Source: Sphingomonadales bacterium UBA2369 (GTDB taxonomy: Bacteria; Pseudomonadota; Alphaproteobacteria; Sphingomonadales; Sphingomonadaceae). From it: DNA of 64,000 nucleotides. Under the pieces are notes generated by a model that made no database searches, was not told the DNA's origin, and was given only the letters and a program-made list of their open reading frames with translations. The stretch lies in NCBI GenBank assembly GCA_002344055.1, contig DDTH01000006.1, positions 186,001 to 250,000 of the forward strand. Reading direction: 5' to 3'. This document shows, piece after piece, positions 49,148 to 58,327 of the stretch. The first letter of the stretch is position 1, and every line of letters begins with the position of its first letter. A program made the translations under genes and the position numbers.

Positions 49148-51271
49148 TCAGCGCTCCGCCGCGACCACCAGCGCATCCACCGCCACCGCGCGATCCGGCA
49201 GCACCACGACCGGGTTGAGATCGAGCTCGGCCAGCGCCGGCCCGCACGAGCGCCCCAGTTCGCCGACCGCGCAGGCCAGCCTGACCAAAGCCTCGGTATC
49301 GGCCGGCGCCGCGCCGCGCACGCCCGCCAGCAATGGCGCCAGCCGCAGGCCCGAGATCATCTCGCGCACATCGCCCTCCGTCACGGGGAGCGGCATGGTC
49401 GCGACATCCTTCAGCACCTCGGCATGGACCCCGCCCGCGCCGATCGTGAGGGCCGGGCCGAATTGCGGATCCTGGGTCAGGCCGATGATCATCTCGATGC
49501 CCTGCGGCACCTGCTCCTGCACCAGCACGCCGTCGATCCGCCCGTCACCGGCATAGTCCCGGCCGCGCGCCAGCAGGTCGGCGGCAATGTCGCGCACCGC
49601 CTCGGCCGAACCGATATTGAGCTTCACCAGCCCCTTGTCGGTCTTGTGCGGAATGTCCGGCGACATCAGCTTCAGCACCACGGGATAGCCGAAGCCGTCC
49701 GCGGTCGCCGCGGCCTCGTCCGCCGTCTGCACTAGAGCTTCGCGCGCCAGCACGATCCCGGCCTCGCCCAGCAGGGCCGCGGCCTCCGCCGCGCCGACCA
49801 CGCCGCTCTGGCCCAGCGCATCCGCCGCCCCGTTGAGCGGGCGGACCGGGGCGATGTCGCGGGCATAGCACGCCCGCGCCTCGATATAGCGCTTGCGGGC
49901 GCCCAGAGCGCGCATGGCCTTGCCGAACGAGCGGAAGAAGGGGACGCCGCTGGCGACGAGGTCGCGATAGCCCTGCGTGTCGGTGATGATCGAGGTCCAC
50001 ACCCCGATCATCGGCTTGGCCGCCGCCGGCGCCAGCGCCAGCATATCCTCGGCCATGCGGTCGGACAGCGGGCCGTAGGCGGCGTTCATGCCGAAGACGA
50101 GCAGGTCGATCTCGGGATTGGAGGCGATCAGGTCGATCACTTCGCGCCGCACCTCGGGCGTCGCCGTCATCACGAACACGCCGCCATTGTCGACCGGGTT
50201 GAGCACGCTGACGTTGCGCGGAATGTGCTGGTAGATCGCCTCGCGCAGTTCCGGCGGATTTTCCGGCATCTCCAGGCCATTGCCGTCGGCATGTTCGGCC
50301 ATGAGCGCCGCAGTGCCGCCGGAGATGGTGTACATCGCGCAGCGCGATCCGGCGTCGAGCGGCAGCTTGGAAAAGAAGTTCGCGAATTCCAGCAATTCGT
50401 CGACGTCATGGACGCGAACGACGCCATATTGGCGGAACAGCCCGCTCACCACTGCGTCGGCGCCGACCAGATGGCCGGTATGCGATGCCGCCGCCTTCGC
50501 GCCCCGCTCGGTCGCGCCCATCTTGATCGCCACGACCGGCTTGCCGGCGCGCATCGCCCGGTCGAGCGCGATCTTCAGTTTCTCGGGCGACTTGAAGCCT
50601 TCGACATAGAGAGCGATCACCGCGACCTCGTCGATCCCCGCGAAATGGTGGACGAAGTCCGCGACCTCCAGATCGACCTCATTGCCCGCCGTGACCCAGC
50701 GATAGAAGCTGGCGCCCATCGCCACGCCCTCGACCACCGACCGGCCATTGGCGCCGCTTTGCGTCACCATCGCGATCTTGCCGCCGCGATGATTGGCCGG
50801 CTCGGGGAAGCGTTCGAAGGCATTGTCGTTGGTGTTGGGGCCGATGACCCGCACCCCGCCCTTGCGCGCGACCTCGGCCAGTTCGCGCTCGAGCTGCGCG
50901 CCTTCTTCACCCGTCTCGGTATAGCCGTCGGTCCAGATCAAGGCGTAGCGGATGCCGCACTGGCCGCATTCCTCGATCACCTTGGCGGTGGCGCGCGGTG
51001 ACACCTTGATCACGCACAGATCGACCTCGCCCGGCGGGATGTCGAGCACGCTCGTCACCACCGGAATGTCGCCGGCATCGCCGCCCTTCGGGTTGACGAT
51101 GTACATCTTCACGTCGCCGTAGCGGGCAAGCTGGCGGCGCTGCGCCTCGCTCATCCGCGCCGAGCCGACGAAGGCGACGCCTTTCCGCGCGCCGAGGATC
51201 GCGGCGATGTCGCGATCGCTCTGTTCGAGCGCCGCGCGTGCCTGTTCGGGCGTGATGCTTTCCGTCGTCAT
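49148..51271 (-). CDS. ADP-forming acyl-CoA synthetase (acetyl-CoA synthetase, NDP-forming family)
   Basis: A 707-residue protein with fused subunits. A CoA-binding Rossmann domain begins near residue 30 (GVAFVGSARMSE), followed by a CoA-ligase domain (MVTQSGANGRSVVEG; the phospho-His candidate in AAASHTGHLVGAD) and a C-terminal ATP-grasp domain (PVVLKLMSPDIPHKTDKGLV; DGVLVQEQVPQGIEMIIG; LDLNPVVV). It would form an acyl-CoA from acid, CoA and ATP. ATG 51271 overlaps the NIPSNAP-like stop by one base. Confidence 0.88.
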   Translation of the reverse strand: MTTESITPEQARAALEQSDRDIAAILGARKGVAFVGSARMSEAQRRQLARYGDVKMYIVNPKGGDAGDIPVVTSVLDIPPGEVDLCVIKVSPRATAKVIEECGQCGIRYALIWTDGYTETGEEGAQLERELAEVARKGGVRVIGPNTNDNAFERFPEPANHRGGKIAMVTQSGANGRSVVEGVAMGASFYRWVTAGNEVDLEVADFVHHFAGIDEVAVIALYVEGFKSPEKLKIALDRAMRAGKPVVAIKMGATERGAKAAASHTGHLVGADAVVSGLFRQYGVVRVHDVDELLEFANFFSKLPLDAGSRCAMYTISGGTAALMAEHADGNGLEMPENPPELREAIYQHIPRNVSVLNPVDNGGVFVMTATPEVRREVIDLIASNPEIDLLVFGMNAAYGPLSDRMAEDMLALAPAAAKPMIGVWTSIITDTQGYRDLVASGVPFFRSFGKAMRALGARKRYIEARACYARDIAPVRPLNGAADALGQSGVVGAAEAAALLGEAGIVLAREALVQTADEAAATADGFGYPVVLKLMSPDIPHKTDKGLVKLNIGSAEAVRDIAADLLARGRDYAGDGRIDGVLVQEQVPQGIEMIIGLTQDPQFGPALTIGAGGVHAEVLKDVATMPLPVTEGDVREMISGLRLAPLLAGVRGAAPADTEALVRLACAVGELGRSCGPALAELDLNPVVVLPDRAVAVDALVVAAER

Positions 51272-52005
51272 CAGAGCACCGCCGGGGGATCGTCGCGGCT
51301 CGGCTGGCGCCCGGTCTTGGTCGGCGAGCGCGGCGCCGAGACCATCAAATCGGTGCGGAAATTGGTGACCATCGGCCGCACCGACGCGCGCCAGGCCTTG
51401 CCCTGATCGCTCTGGTCGATCGCCTTCTCGGCCTCGCCCCAATTCTCCCAGGTCGGGCAGGACCAGACCAGGATCGCCTCGCTGTCGTCGCGCAGCAGGG
51501 TGCGATAGGCGCCGACCAGTTCGATCCCAAGCGTTTTCAGATAAGGCGCCCACTCGCCCTCGATCCGGTCGAGATAGGTGTTCGCCTCGCCCGGCTGCAC
51601 GCCGACAATCTCGTGGCGGAAGACGTCGTGTCCCGCGATGCCCCTGGCCCCGAGATCATCGGCGTCGATCGAGCAGTCCCGCGCCTGCATCAGCCGGTCG
51701 AAGCCGCCGCTGCGATATTTCTGGGCGATCAGCCACCATTCCTTCAGCGCCGGATCCTGCATGCCGGGATGGCCGCGCGTCTCGTGCGCGAAGATGTTCG
51801 CGACATTCTCCCAGTCGCCATATTCCCAGATATTGATGACTTCCGGCCAGCGCGCGGTGCTGCCGAGCGTCCCCCAGATACCGTGGATGCGCATGCCGCG
51901 GTCGTGGCCCCAATCGACCAGGCCCTTCATCATATGATCGAAATAATTGGCGCGCCCCGACAGGATGATGTCGATCACTTCGTGCAGATAGATGCGTTCG
52001 GCCAT
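51271..52005 (-). CDS. NIPSNAP-like dimeric alpha-beta barrel protein
   Basis: A 244-residue protein with two ferredoxin-like repeats, the first near residues 5-90 (YLHEVIDIILSGRANYFDHM, INIWEYGDWENVANIF) and the second near 125-215 (EIVGVQPGEANTYLDRIEGEW, AILVWSCPTWENWGEAEKA). NIPSNAP-type proteins are small enzymes or binders often found in catabolic operons. ATG 52005 follows GGGAGAAGGC. First gene of the minus-strand unit ending in the SnoaL-like gene. Confidence 0.72.
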   Translation of the reverse strand: MAERIYLHEVIDIILSGRANYFDHMMKGLVDWGHDRGMRIHGIWGTLGSTARWPEVINIWEYGDWENVANIFAHETRGHPGMQDPALKEWWLIAQKYRSGGFDRLMQARDCSIDADDLGARGIAGHDVFRHEIVGVQPGEANTYLDRIEGEWAPYLKTLGIELVGAYRTLLRDDSEAILVWSCPTWENWGEAEKAIDQSDQGKAWRASVRPMVTNFRTDLMVSAPRSPTKTGRQPSRDDPPAVL

Positions 52006-52337
52006 GCCTTCTCTCCCGGTTGCGCTATTGTGTGTCCGGCCCTTGGGGACCGCCGCGCTTACCGCTTGTGTGCCGCGCTCCATGCTCACGTGTCCAGACT
52101 GAATCGTCGCTGCGCTGCGACATAGAGCTACCTCTGGCAAGAGATGCGGGCTAAGCGGCACAGTGCGAAGATTTTAGGTCAAGGCCCTGATTAAAATGTT
52201 ATATTTTGCGAAATTGGGTGAATTCAGCCAGATCGGCTAGCTGCCGAATGCAAATTAGAGGTGACTCAATAGCATTGGCTCTGTTACCCATATGGACGAA
52301 CGACATCGGCACACGATTGCCGGGCGAATCAGGAGGG
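52006..52337. other. Divergent intergenic region with several motif-like sites
   Basis: More than 300 bases between the NIPSNAP-like gene and the second thiolase-like operon, with an AT-rich middle (52180-52215). It contains AGAG-CTAC-CTCT at 52124-52135, ATATTTTGCG at 52201-52210 and AGAG-GTGA-CTCA followed by ATAGC at 52257-52273. All three resemble the candidate operator seen elsewhere in the catabolic region. No gene is seen here. Confidence 0.5.
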
Positions 52338-52391
52338 ATGGTGAGGGCAGTTCGCATCACGAATCTCGCACCGGCGAGCCGGCGGCCATGA
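52338..52391 (+). promoter_or_regulatory. Tiny ORF coupled to the start of the second thiolase-like gene
   Basis: AGGAGGG at 52331-52337 precedes two in-frame starts (ATG 52338, GTG 52341); the GTG has the better spacing. The frame encodes 16-17 residues ending LAPASRRP and its TGA overlaps the thiolase-like ATG (ATGA at 52388-52391). This repeats the arrangement before the first thiolase-like gene and suggests coupled translation. Confidence 0.4.
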
Positions 52392-53551
52392 CCGCGCCTC
52401 TGGCCTATATCGCCGGTGCCTATGAGCACCCGACGCGCAAGGCGCCGGACAAGTCGATCGCGCAGATCCACGCCGAATCCGCCAAAGGCGCGCTCGCCGA
52501 TGCCGGCCTGACCTTCGACGATGTCGACGGCTATTTCGTCGCCCGCGACGGGCCGGGCGTGCTGGGCGGCATTTCGATGGCGGAGTTTATGGGCCTGACC
52601 CGCCTCACCTATCTCGACAATACCGAAACCGGCGGGTCGGCGCCTCTGGTCATGGTCCGCCACGCTGCCGCCGCGATCGCGACCGGGCGGTGCAAGGTCG
52701 CTTTGATCACGATGGGCGGCAAGTCGCTGACCGGCGATCCGAAGCGGATGATGCCCAACCAATATGGCGCGCCCGAACTGCCGTTCGAGGAGCCCTACGG
52801 CATGAGCACCCACGCCGCCTATGCGATGGCGGCGGCGCGCCATATCCACGAGTTCGGTACGACCCGCGAGCAGATGTCGTGGGTCAAATATTCCGCCGCC
52901 CAGCATGCCCAACACAATCCGAACGCGGTGCTGCCCAAGACGGTGACGCTGGAGGAAGTCTCCGAATCGCCGATGATCGCCGATCCGCTGCGGCGGCTCG
53001 ACTGCTGCCTCAACACCGACGGCGGCGGCGCGATCGTCGTGGTCGGGCCTGAACTGGCACGCTCGCTCGGCCGGCCGCTGGTCAAGCTGCGCGGCGCGGC
53101 GGAAGGCTTCAAGCACCGCAATGGCGGCTACATCGACATGACCGATACCGCCGCCGCCTTCACCGGCCCGGCCGCCTTCGCCGAAGCCGGGGTCGCGCCG
53201 TCCGACATCAAATATGCATCGGTCTATGACAGCTTCACGATGACGGTGATCATCACGCTGGAGGATTTGGGCTTCTGCGCGAAGGGCCAAGGCGGCGCCT
53301 TCGTCTCCGACGGCAATCTCATCGCAGGGACTGGCAAGCTGCCGGTCAACACGGATGGCGGCGGCCTGTGCAACAACCATCCCGGCGGGCGCGGCGGCAT
53401 CCCCAAGTTCGTCGAGGCGATGCGGCAATTGCGTGGCGAGGCGCAGCCGGCGGTGCAGGTGCCCAATTGCGACCTCGCTCTGGTCCACGGCACCGGCGGC
53501 CTGATCACCACGCGCGGCGGCAGCTGTACCTTGATCCTGGAGCGCGAGTAG
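52388..53551 (+). CDS. SCP2-thiolase-like (Ltp2-type) protein, no nucleophilic Cys, second copy
   Basis: A 387-residue thiolase-fold protein. TGGSA (81-85) lies where thiolases have their Cys, and YDSF (280-283) replaces HDCF. The C-terminal region reads ALVHGTGGLITTRGGSCTLIL. It is followed by a DUF35 gene after one base and then by MaoC, SDR and crotonase genes, the layout expected for retro-aldol cleavage after hydration of an acyl-CoA side chain. ATG 52388 overlaps the tiny upstream ORF. Confidence 0.78.
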   Translation: MTAPLAYIAGAYEHPTRKAPDKSIAQIHAESAKGALADAGLTFDDVDGYFVARDGPGVLGGISMAEFMGLTRLTYLDNTETGGSAPLVMVRHAAAAIATGRCKVALITMGGKSLTGDPKRMMPNQYGAPELPFEEPYGMSTHAAYAMAAARHIHEFGTTREQMSWVKYSAAQHAQHNPNAVLPKTVTLEEVSESPMIADPLRRLDCCLNTDGGGAIVVVGPELARSLGRPLVKLRGAAEGFKHRNGGYIDMTDTAAAFTGPAAFAEAGVAPSDIKYASVYDSFTMTVIITLEDLGFCAKGQGGAFVSDGNLIAGTGKLPVNTDGGGLCNNHPGGRGGIPKFVEAMRQLRGEAQPAVQVPNCDLALVHGTGGLITTRGGSCTLILERE

Positions 53552-53552
53552 T

Positions 53553-53945
53553 ATGGACGAGCGCCGCATCCCGCCCGCCGAGCTCAATCCCGAGATCGAA
53601 CCTTATTATGCCGCCGCCGCGGAAGGCCGCTTGTTGGTCAAGGCCTGCGCTGATTGCGGCAAGGCCTTCCATTACCCGCGCGCGCTCTGCCCCTTCTGCC
53701 GCAGCGATGCGACCGAATGGCGCGACGCGTCGGGCAAGGGGACGATCTATTCCTTCACCGTGCTGCGCCGCGCGCCGGTCCCCTACGCCGTCGCCAGCGT
53801 CGAACTGGCCGAAGGTCCGCAGATGATCACCAACATCGTCGATTGCGATTTCGACGCGATCCGCATCGGCCAGGCCGTGCGTGTCCTGTTCAAGCCCAGC
53901 GACGGCGGCGCCCCGGTGCCGATGTTCACGCCCGAAGGAGACTGA
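53553..53945 (+). CDS. Zn-ribbon/OB-fold protein (DUF35), partner of second thiolase-like protein
   Basis: A 130-residue protein. The Zn ribbon is CADCGKAFHYPRALCPFC with two CxxC pairs, followed by SGKGTIYSFTVLRRAP of the OB fold. It starts directly after the thiolase-like stop and precedes the MaoC gene by one base, so the three proteins are made together and may form one complex. Confidence 0.87.
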   Translation: MDERRIPPAELNPEIEPYYAAAAEGRLLVKACADCGKAFHYPRALCPFCRSDATEWRDASGKGTIYSFTVLRRAPVPYAVASVELAEGPQMITNIVDCDFDAIRIGQAVRVLFKPSDGGAPVPMFTPEGD

Positions 53946-53946
53946 C

Positions 53947-54402
53947 GTGAAGATGATCGACAAGGCGGCGGATCTGGTGCCGCTGATCGGGACAGAGATC
54001 GGGGTGAGCGACTGGCTGACCGTCGATCAGGCGATGATCGACGCCTTCGCCGAGCTGACCGGCGACAAGCAGTGGATCCATGTCGATGTCGAGAAAGCGA
54101 AGGAGAAGATGCCGGGCGGCAAGACCATCGCCCACGGCTATCTGGTCATGTCGCTGGTGCCGAAGATGCTGGTCTATCGCATCGCCACGTTCAGCCGGGC
54201 GCTGAATTACGGCTTCGACAAGTTCCGCTTCACCGGGACGACGCCGTCGGGCTCCCGCATCCGCCAGCGCCAGACGATCAAGGCGTGCGAGCGGATCGAA
54301 CAGTCGAACGCATGGCGGGTCACCAACACCTGCACGATCGAGGTGGAGGGCCAGGAACGGCCCGCCATCGTCGCCGATCAGGTCATCCAATATTTTGATT
54401 GA
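53947..54402 (+). CDS. MaoC-family enoyl-CoA hydratase
   Basis: A 151-residue single hot-dog hydratase. The hydratase-2 motif is complete: Asp40-x4-His45 in TGDKQWIHVD, and the second conserved block is GKTIAHGYLVMSLVP. It would hydrate a trans-2-enoyl-CoA to a 3-hydroxyacyl-CoA. I start at GTG 53947 because AGGAG lies seven bases upstream; ATG 53953 is two codons later. Confidence 0.87.
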   Translation: MKMIDKAADLVPLIGTEIGVSDWLTVDQAMIDAFAELTGDKQWIHVDVEKAKEKMPGGKTIAHGYLVMSLVPKMLVYRIATFSRALNYGFDKFRFTGTTPSGSRIRQRQTIKACERIEQSNAWRVTNTCTIEVEGQERPAIVADQVIQYFD

Positions 54403-54434
54403 GCGCCGGACGAGCGCGCGAAGGAGAGCGAAGC

Positions 54435-55358
54435 ATGGGCATTCTTGAAGGCAAGATCGCGATCGTCACCGGTGGCGGGCGCGGCATCGGGCGCGGCCAT
54501 TGCCTAGAATTCGCGCGGCAGGGCGCGAAGGTGGTGGTCAACGATTTCGGCGGATCGAGCCGCGGCGAAGGCACGGGCAGGGCCGCCGACGACACCGTCA
54601 AGCTGATCACCGACATGGGCGGCCAGGCGGTCGCGAACTATGCCGACGTTTCCAGCCTCCAGGAAGCCGGCGAACTCGTGGCCCAGGCGGTCGAGACCTA
54701 TGGCGGCCTCGACATCCTCGTGAACAATGCCGGCATCGCCCGCGACGCTGCGGTGTGGAAGATGACCGAGGACGATTTCGACCGGGTCATGGCCGTCCAC
54801 GTCAAGGGCAGCTGGACCACCTCCCACCACGCCTCGAAAGTCTGGCGCGACCAGGCGCAGAAGAATGGCAAGAGCGCCGGACGGATCATCAACACAACGT
54901 CGGGCGCCGGCCTGTTCGGCAATTTCGGCCAGACCAATTATGCCACCGCCAAGGCGGCTTTGGTCGGGATGACGCTGACGCTCGCCATGGAGCTGTACAA
55001 ATATGGCGTCACCGCCAACTGCATCAGCCCGGCGGGGATGACCCGGATCACGACGTCGATCCCCGGCTTCCCGCCCTCGTTCGAGACCAACGAAGTGCCC
55101 GAGGGCACCTATGATAAGATGGATCCGGGCAATAGCGGGCCGATCCTCGCCTGGCTGGCCAGCGACGAGGCAGATCATGTCACCGGCCAGGTCATCCACG
55201 CCGTCTACGACCGCATCGCCTGGATGAAGGGCTGGCATGTCGAGAAGGAGATTTTCGCGGGCGACAAGAAATGGGTCGCAGAGGAACTGGGCGGACTGAT
55301 GAACGGGCATCTGTTCGGCACGCGGTCGATCGGCATTTCGACGGCGCCGACCAAATGA
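54435..55358 (+). CDS. SDR, MFE-2-type 3-hydroxyacyl-CoA dehydrogenase-like
   Basis: A 307-residue SDR: IVTGGGRGIGRGHCLEFA at the cofactor site, then VVNDFGGSSRGEG, which is characteristic of the (3R)-hydroxyacyl-CoA dehydrogenase domain of peroxisomal multifunctional enzyme 2 and bacterial homologues. Catalytic residues lie in NTTSGAGLFGNFGQTNYATAK (Ser, Tyr, Lys). AAGGAGAG precedes ATG 54435. With the upstream MaoC hydratase it would make a 3-oxoacyl-CoA. Its stop overlaps the next start (ATGA). Confidence 0.88.
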   Translation: MGILEGKIAIVTGGGRGIGRGHCLEFARQGAKVVVNDFGGSSRGEGTGRAADDTVKLITDMGGQAVANYADVSSLQEAGELVAQAVETYGGLDILVNNAGIARDAAVWKMTEDDFDRVMAVHVKGSWTTSHHASKVWRDQAQKNGKSAGRIINTTSGAGLFGNFGQTNYATAKAALVGMTLTLAMELYKYGVTANCISPAGMTRITTSIPGFPPSFETNEVPEGTYDKMDPGNSGPILAWLASDEADHVTGQVIHAVYDRIAWMKGWHVEKEIFAGDKKWVAEELGGLMNGHLFGTRSIGISTAPTK

Positions 55359-56146
55359 GCGCGGACGCCGAACAGCCCGCCATCGTCGAGACTCGCGAAG
55401 GCGGGATCGTCATTCTGCGCATGAACGTGCCGGAGAAGCGCAATGCGCTGGTGCCGGCGATCCGCGAGGGATTGCTGGAGGCACTCGCCCGGCTGGACGA
55501 GGATCGCGACTGCCGCGTCATCGTGCTGGCGGGGTCAGACAAGGCATTCTGCGCCGGCGGCGACATCAGCAATCCCGGCCCCTTTACAGGGCCGCAAGTG
55601 CGGCTGCTGATGAAGAAGCCGCAGAAATTGCTGCGCAGCATTGCCTTCCACAGCAAGCCGATCATCGCCGCGGTCGACGGGCCGGCCTTCGGCGCCGGGC
55701 TGGCGCTGGCATCGGCCTGCGACTTCATCGCGGCGGGGCCGAATGCGAGCTTCTGCGCCGCTTATGGCCGGATCGGGGTGATGCCCGACATCGGCCTGCT
55801 GTGGAGCCTGCCGCTGCGCGTCAGCATGGGCGTGGTCCGCGAGGTGGTGATGTTCGCCGACACGATCCGCGCGCCTCAGGCGAAAGAAATGGGCATCGTC
55901 GACTGGCTGGCGCCGGACGACGGCACCGGCGAGGCGCTGGCGATGGAGCGGGCCGCCCAGCTTGCCACCAAGGCCACCGCCTCGATCGCCGCGACCAAGT
56001 CGCTGCTCGCCCGTGCGCCGCTCGACATGGACACGGTGCTGTCACACGAAGCCGAGGCGCAGGCGTGGCTCGGCTCGACCGAGGATGCACAGGAAGGCGG
56101 GCTGGCATTCCGCGAGAAGCGCAAGCCCGTGTTCAAGGGCTATTGA
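55355..56146 (+). CDS. Crotonase (enoyl-CoA hydratase/isomerase) family protein lacking both hydratase glutamates
   Basis: A 263-residue crotonase-fold protein. The oxyanion-hole blocks KRNAL and KAFCAGGDIS are present. At the two positions of the hydratase glutamates the sequence shows non-acidic residues (GAGLALASACD; AAYGRIG). Instead IGVMPDIGLLW has an Asp as in PaaG-like isomerases. An isomerase or other crotonase reaction is more likely than hydration. ATG 55355 overlaps the SDR stop. Confidence 0.8.
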   Translation: MSADAEQPAIVETREGGIVILRMNVPEKRNALVPAIREGLLEALARLDEDRDCRVIVLAGSDKAFCAGGDISNPGPFTGPQVRLLMKKPQKLLRSIAFHSKPIIAAVDGPAFGAGLALASACDFIAAGPNASFCAAYGRIGVMPDIGLLWSLPLRVSMGVVREVVMFADTIRAPQAKEMGIVDWLAPDDGTGEALAMERAAQLATKATASIAATKSLLARAPLDMDTVLSHEAEAQAWLGSTEDAQEGGLAFREKRKPVFKGY

Positions 56147-56148
56147 CG

Positions 56149-57390
56149 ATGGCGGCGCCGCGCCCCGGCCCGCTCGCCGGCATCCGCGTGCTCGATCTGT
56201 CGCGCGTGCTGGCGGGGCCGTGGGCGGCGCAGATGCTGGGCGATCTCGGCGCCGACGTCATCAAGATCGAACGGCCCGGCATCGGCGACGACAGCCGCAT
56301 GTTCGGTCCGCCTTTCTTCAAGGATCGCGAAGGCCGTGACACGACGCGATCGGCGATGTTCCAGAGCGCAAACCGCAACAAGCGCGCGATCACGCTCAAC
56401 ATCGCCAGACCGGAAGGGCAGGCCCTGCTGAAGCGGCTCGCCGCGACCGCCGACGTGCTGATCGAGAATTACAAGGTTGGCACGCTCGCCCGCTACGGGC
56501 TCGGCTATGACGACCTCAAGGCGGTCAATCCGAAGCTGATCTATTGTTCGATCACCGGCTACGGCCAGACCGGTCCCTATCGCGACCGCGGCGGCTATGA
56601 CCCGATCGTCCAGGCGGCGTCGGGCATGATGAGCGTAACCGGCTATCCGGACGGCGACGCGGGCGGCGGCGGCCCGATGAAGGCGGGGCCGAGCATCGTC
56701 GACATGACCGCCGGAAACTATGCGGTCGTGGCGATCCAGGCGGCGCTCTACGACCGCGACCTCAAGGGCGGCGACGGGCGCTATATCGACATCGCTTTGC
56801 TCGACATCGGCGTCGCGCTCGCGGGGCAGTTCGGCCTCCACTATCTCGCCAGCGGGCAGATACCGGGGCGGATCGGTACGCAGGCCAATGGCGGCGCGCC
56901 GGGCGGCGGCTTCCAGTGCGCCGACGGCTACATCATGATCGCGCCGGGCAGCCAGCAACTCTACGAGGCTTTCTGCCAGGCGCTGGAGCGGCCGGAGCTG
57001 GCGACCGACCCGCGCTTCACCACCAACAGCCTGCGTCTCCAGCACCGGCCGGAACTGATGCGGCTGCTTCATCAGACGATCGGCAGCCTGCCGGTCGCGG
57101 AGGTTCATCGCCGCATGGTCGAGGCCGGCATCCCGTCGAGCCCGGTCAACAATATGGCCGAGGTGCTCGACGATCCACAGGTGCGCGAGCGGCAGATGGC
57201 CGGAGAAGTCACGCACCCCGCCACGGGCGCGATCCCGATCATCGGCAATCCGATCGCGGCGAGCGGGGGACTGGTCGCGGGCTATGGACCCACGCCGGAA
57301 CTCGGCGAGCATAATGACGAGATACTGCGCGTCGAACTCGGCCTCACCGAGGCGGAGCTGGCCGAGCTGAAGTCGGCCAAAATTGTCTGA
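56149..57390 (+). CDS. CoA-transferase family III (CaiB/BaiF type)
   Basis: A 413-residue enzyme: GIRVLDLSRVLAGPWAAQMLGDLGADVIKIERP at the start, ITGYGQTGPYRDRGGYD near residue 135, and catalytic Asp185 in SIVDMTAGNY. It lies two bases after the crotonase gene. Expected to load or recycle CoA for the operon's substrate. The alpha/beta hydrolase gene starts inside its last codons. Confidence 0.88.
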   Translation: MAAPRPGPLAGIRVLDLSRVLAGPWAAQMLGDLGADVIKIERPGIGDDSRMFGPPFFKDREGRDTTRSAMFQSANRNKRAITLNIARPEGQALLKRLAATADVLIENYKVGTLARYGLGYDDLKAVNPKLIYCSITGYGQTGPYRDRGGYDPIVQAASGMMSVTGYPDGDAGGGGPMKAGPSIVDMTAGNYAVVAIQAALYDRDLKGGDGRYIDIALLDIGVALAGQFGLHYLASGQIPGRIGTQANGGAPGGGFQCADGYIMIAPGSQQLYEAFCQALERPELATDPRFTTNSLRLQHRPELMRLLHQTIGSLPVAEVHRRMVEAGIPSSPVNNMAEVLDDPQVRERQMAGEVTHPATGAIPIIGNPIAASGGLVAGYGPTPELGEHNDEILRVELGLTEAELAELKSAKIV

Positions 57391-58327
57391 GCTGGCATTG
57401 ATTGACCGGGCCGAGCCGCGCACCGATGCGGACGGGCGCCCGGCGATCGATCCGGGACCGGACATCCCGCTCTGGGCGCAGGCGGCGCTGACCGACTTCC
57501 CGCGGGAAGAGCGCGTCCCGGTCGGCGGGACGGAGATCGAGGCTCTGGTGTGGGGCGATGCGCCGGCGCCGGGCCTGCTGCTCGCGCACGGCCATGGCGC
57601 CCATGCCGATTGGTGGCGGCCGATCGCGCCGCAACTGGTGGCGAGCGCCGGGCGCGTCGTCGCTTACTCGATGAGCGGGATGGGCGGCTCGGGCTGGCGC
57701 GACACCTATTCGTTCGACCTGTTCGAGCAGGAGGTGATCGAGGTAGCCACCCGGACCGGTCTGCTCGGGACGGGCCGCAAACCGTGGCTGGTCGCCCACT
57801 CCTTCGGCTGTCTGCCGACGATCATGGCGGCGGCGAAGCTGCGCGAGGCGATCGCCGGCATCGTCCTGGTCGACATGTATCTTCCCGCCCCCGGGCGGGC
57901 CCGCGCCCGTCCGCAGAAGCGCGGGCACCGGCGCTACGACAGTTTCGCGGAGGCGATGGCCCGCTACCGGCTGTCTCCGCTGCAGCCGATCGTGAATCCG
58001 TGGCTGGTCGACTTTGCCGGCGCCAGGACGCTGCGCCGCAAGAGCGACCATTGGACCTGGTGCACCGATCCCGATGCCACGATCGGCGTCGACCATGACC
58101 TGTTTCAGGCGCGCTTCGTCGCGACCCCCGTCCCGGTCGTCCTGCTGCGCGGCGAACGGTCGCGTCTGGTCGATCATGAGGTCGCGGCGCATCTGCTGGA
58201 GGTCGCGCCGGCGGGCACGCGGCTGATCGACATTCCCGATGCGGACCATCACGTCCTGCTCGACCAGCCGCTGGCATTGGTCGCGGCGCTTCGCACCTTG
58301 ATCCAGGGAGGCCAATATGAGCGATGA
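57383..58327 (+). CDS. Alpha/beta-hydrolase fold protein
   Basis: A 314-residue protein with an oxyanion-loop region LLAHGHGAHADWW, a nucleophile elbow WLVAHSFGCLPT (Ser in AHSFG), and a C-terminal catalytic His in DADHHVLLDQP. The start is TTG 57383, overlapping the CoA-transferase stop by eight bases; no ATG fits. It may hydrolyse an ester, thioester or C-C bond of a pathway intermediate. Confidence 0.8.
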   Translation: MSELALIDRAEPRTDADGRPAIDPGPDIPLWAQAALTDFPREERVPVGGTEIEALVWGDAPAPGLLLAHGHGAHADWWRPIAPQLVASAGRVVAYSMSGMGGSGWRDTYSFDLFEQEVIEVATRTGLLGTGRKPWLVAHSFGCLPTIMAAAKLREAIAGIVLVDMYLPAPGRARARPQKRGHRRYDSFAEAMARYRLSPLQPIVNPWLVDFAGARTLRRKSDHWTWCTDPDATIGVDHDLFQARFVATPVPVVLLRGERSRLVDHEVAAHLLEVAPAGTRLIDIPDADHHVLLDQPLALVAALRTLIQGGQYER

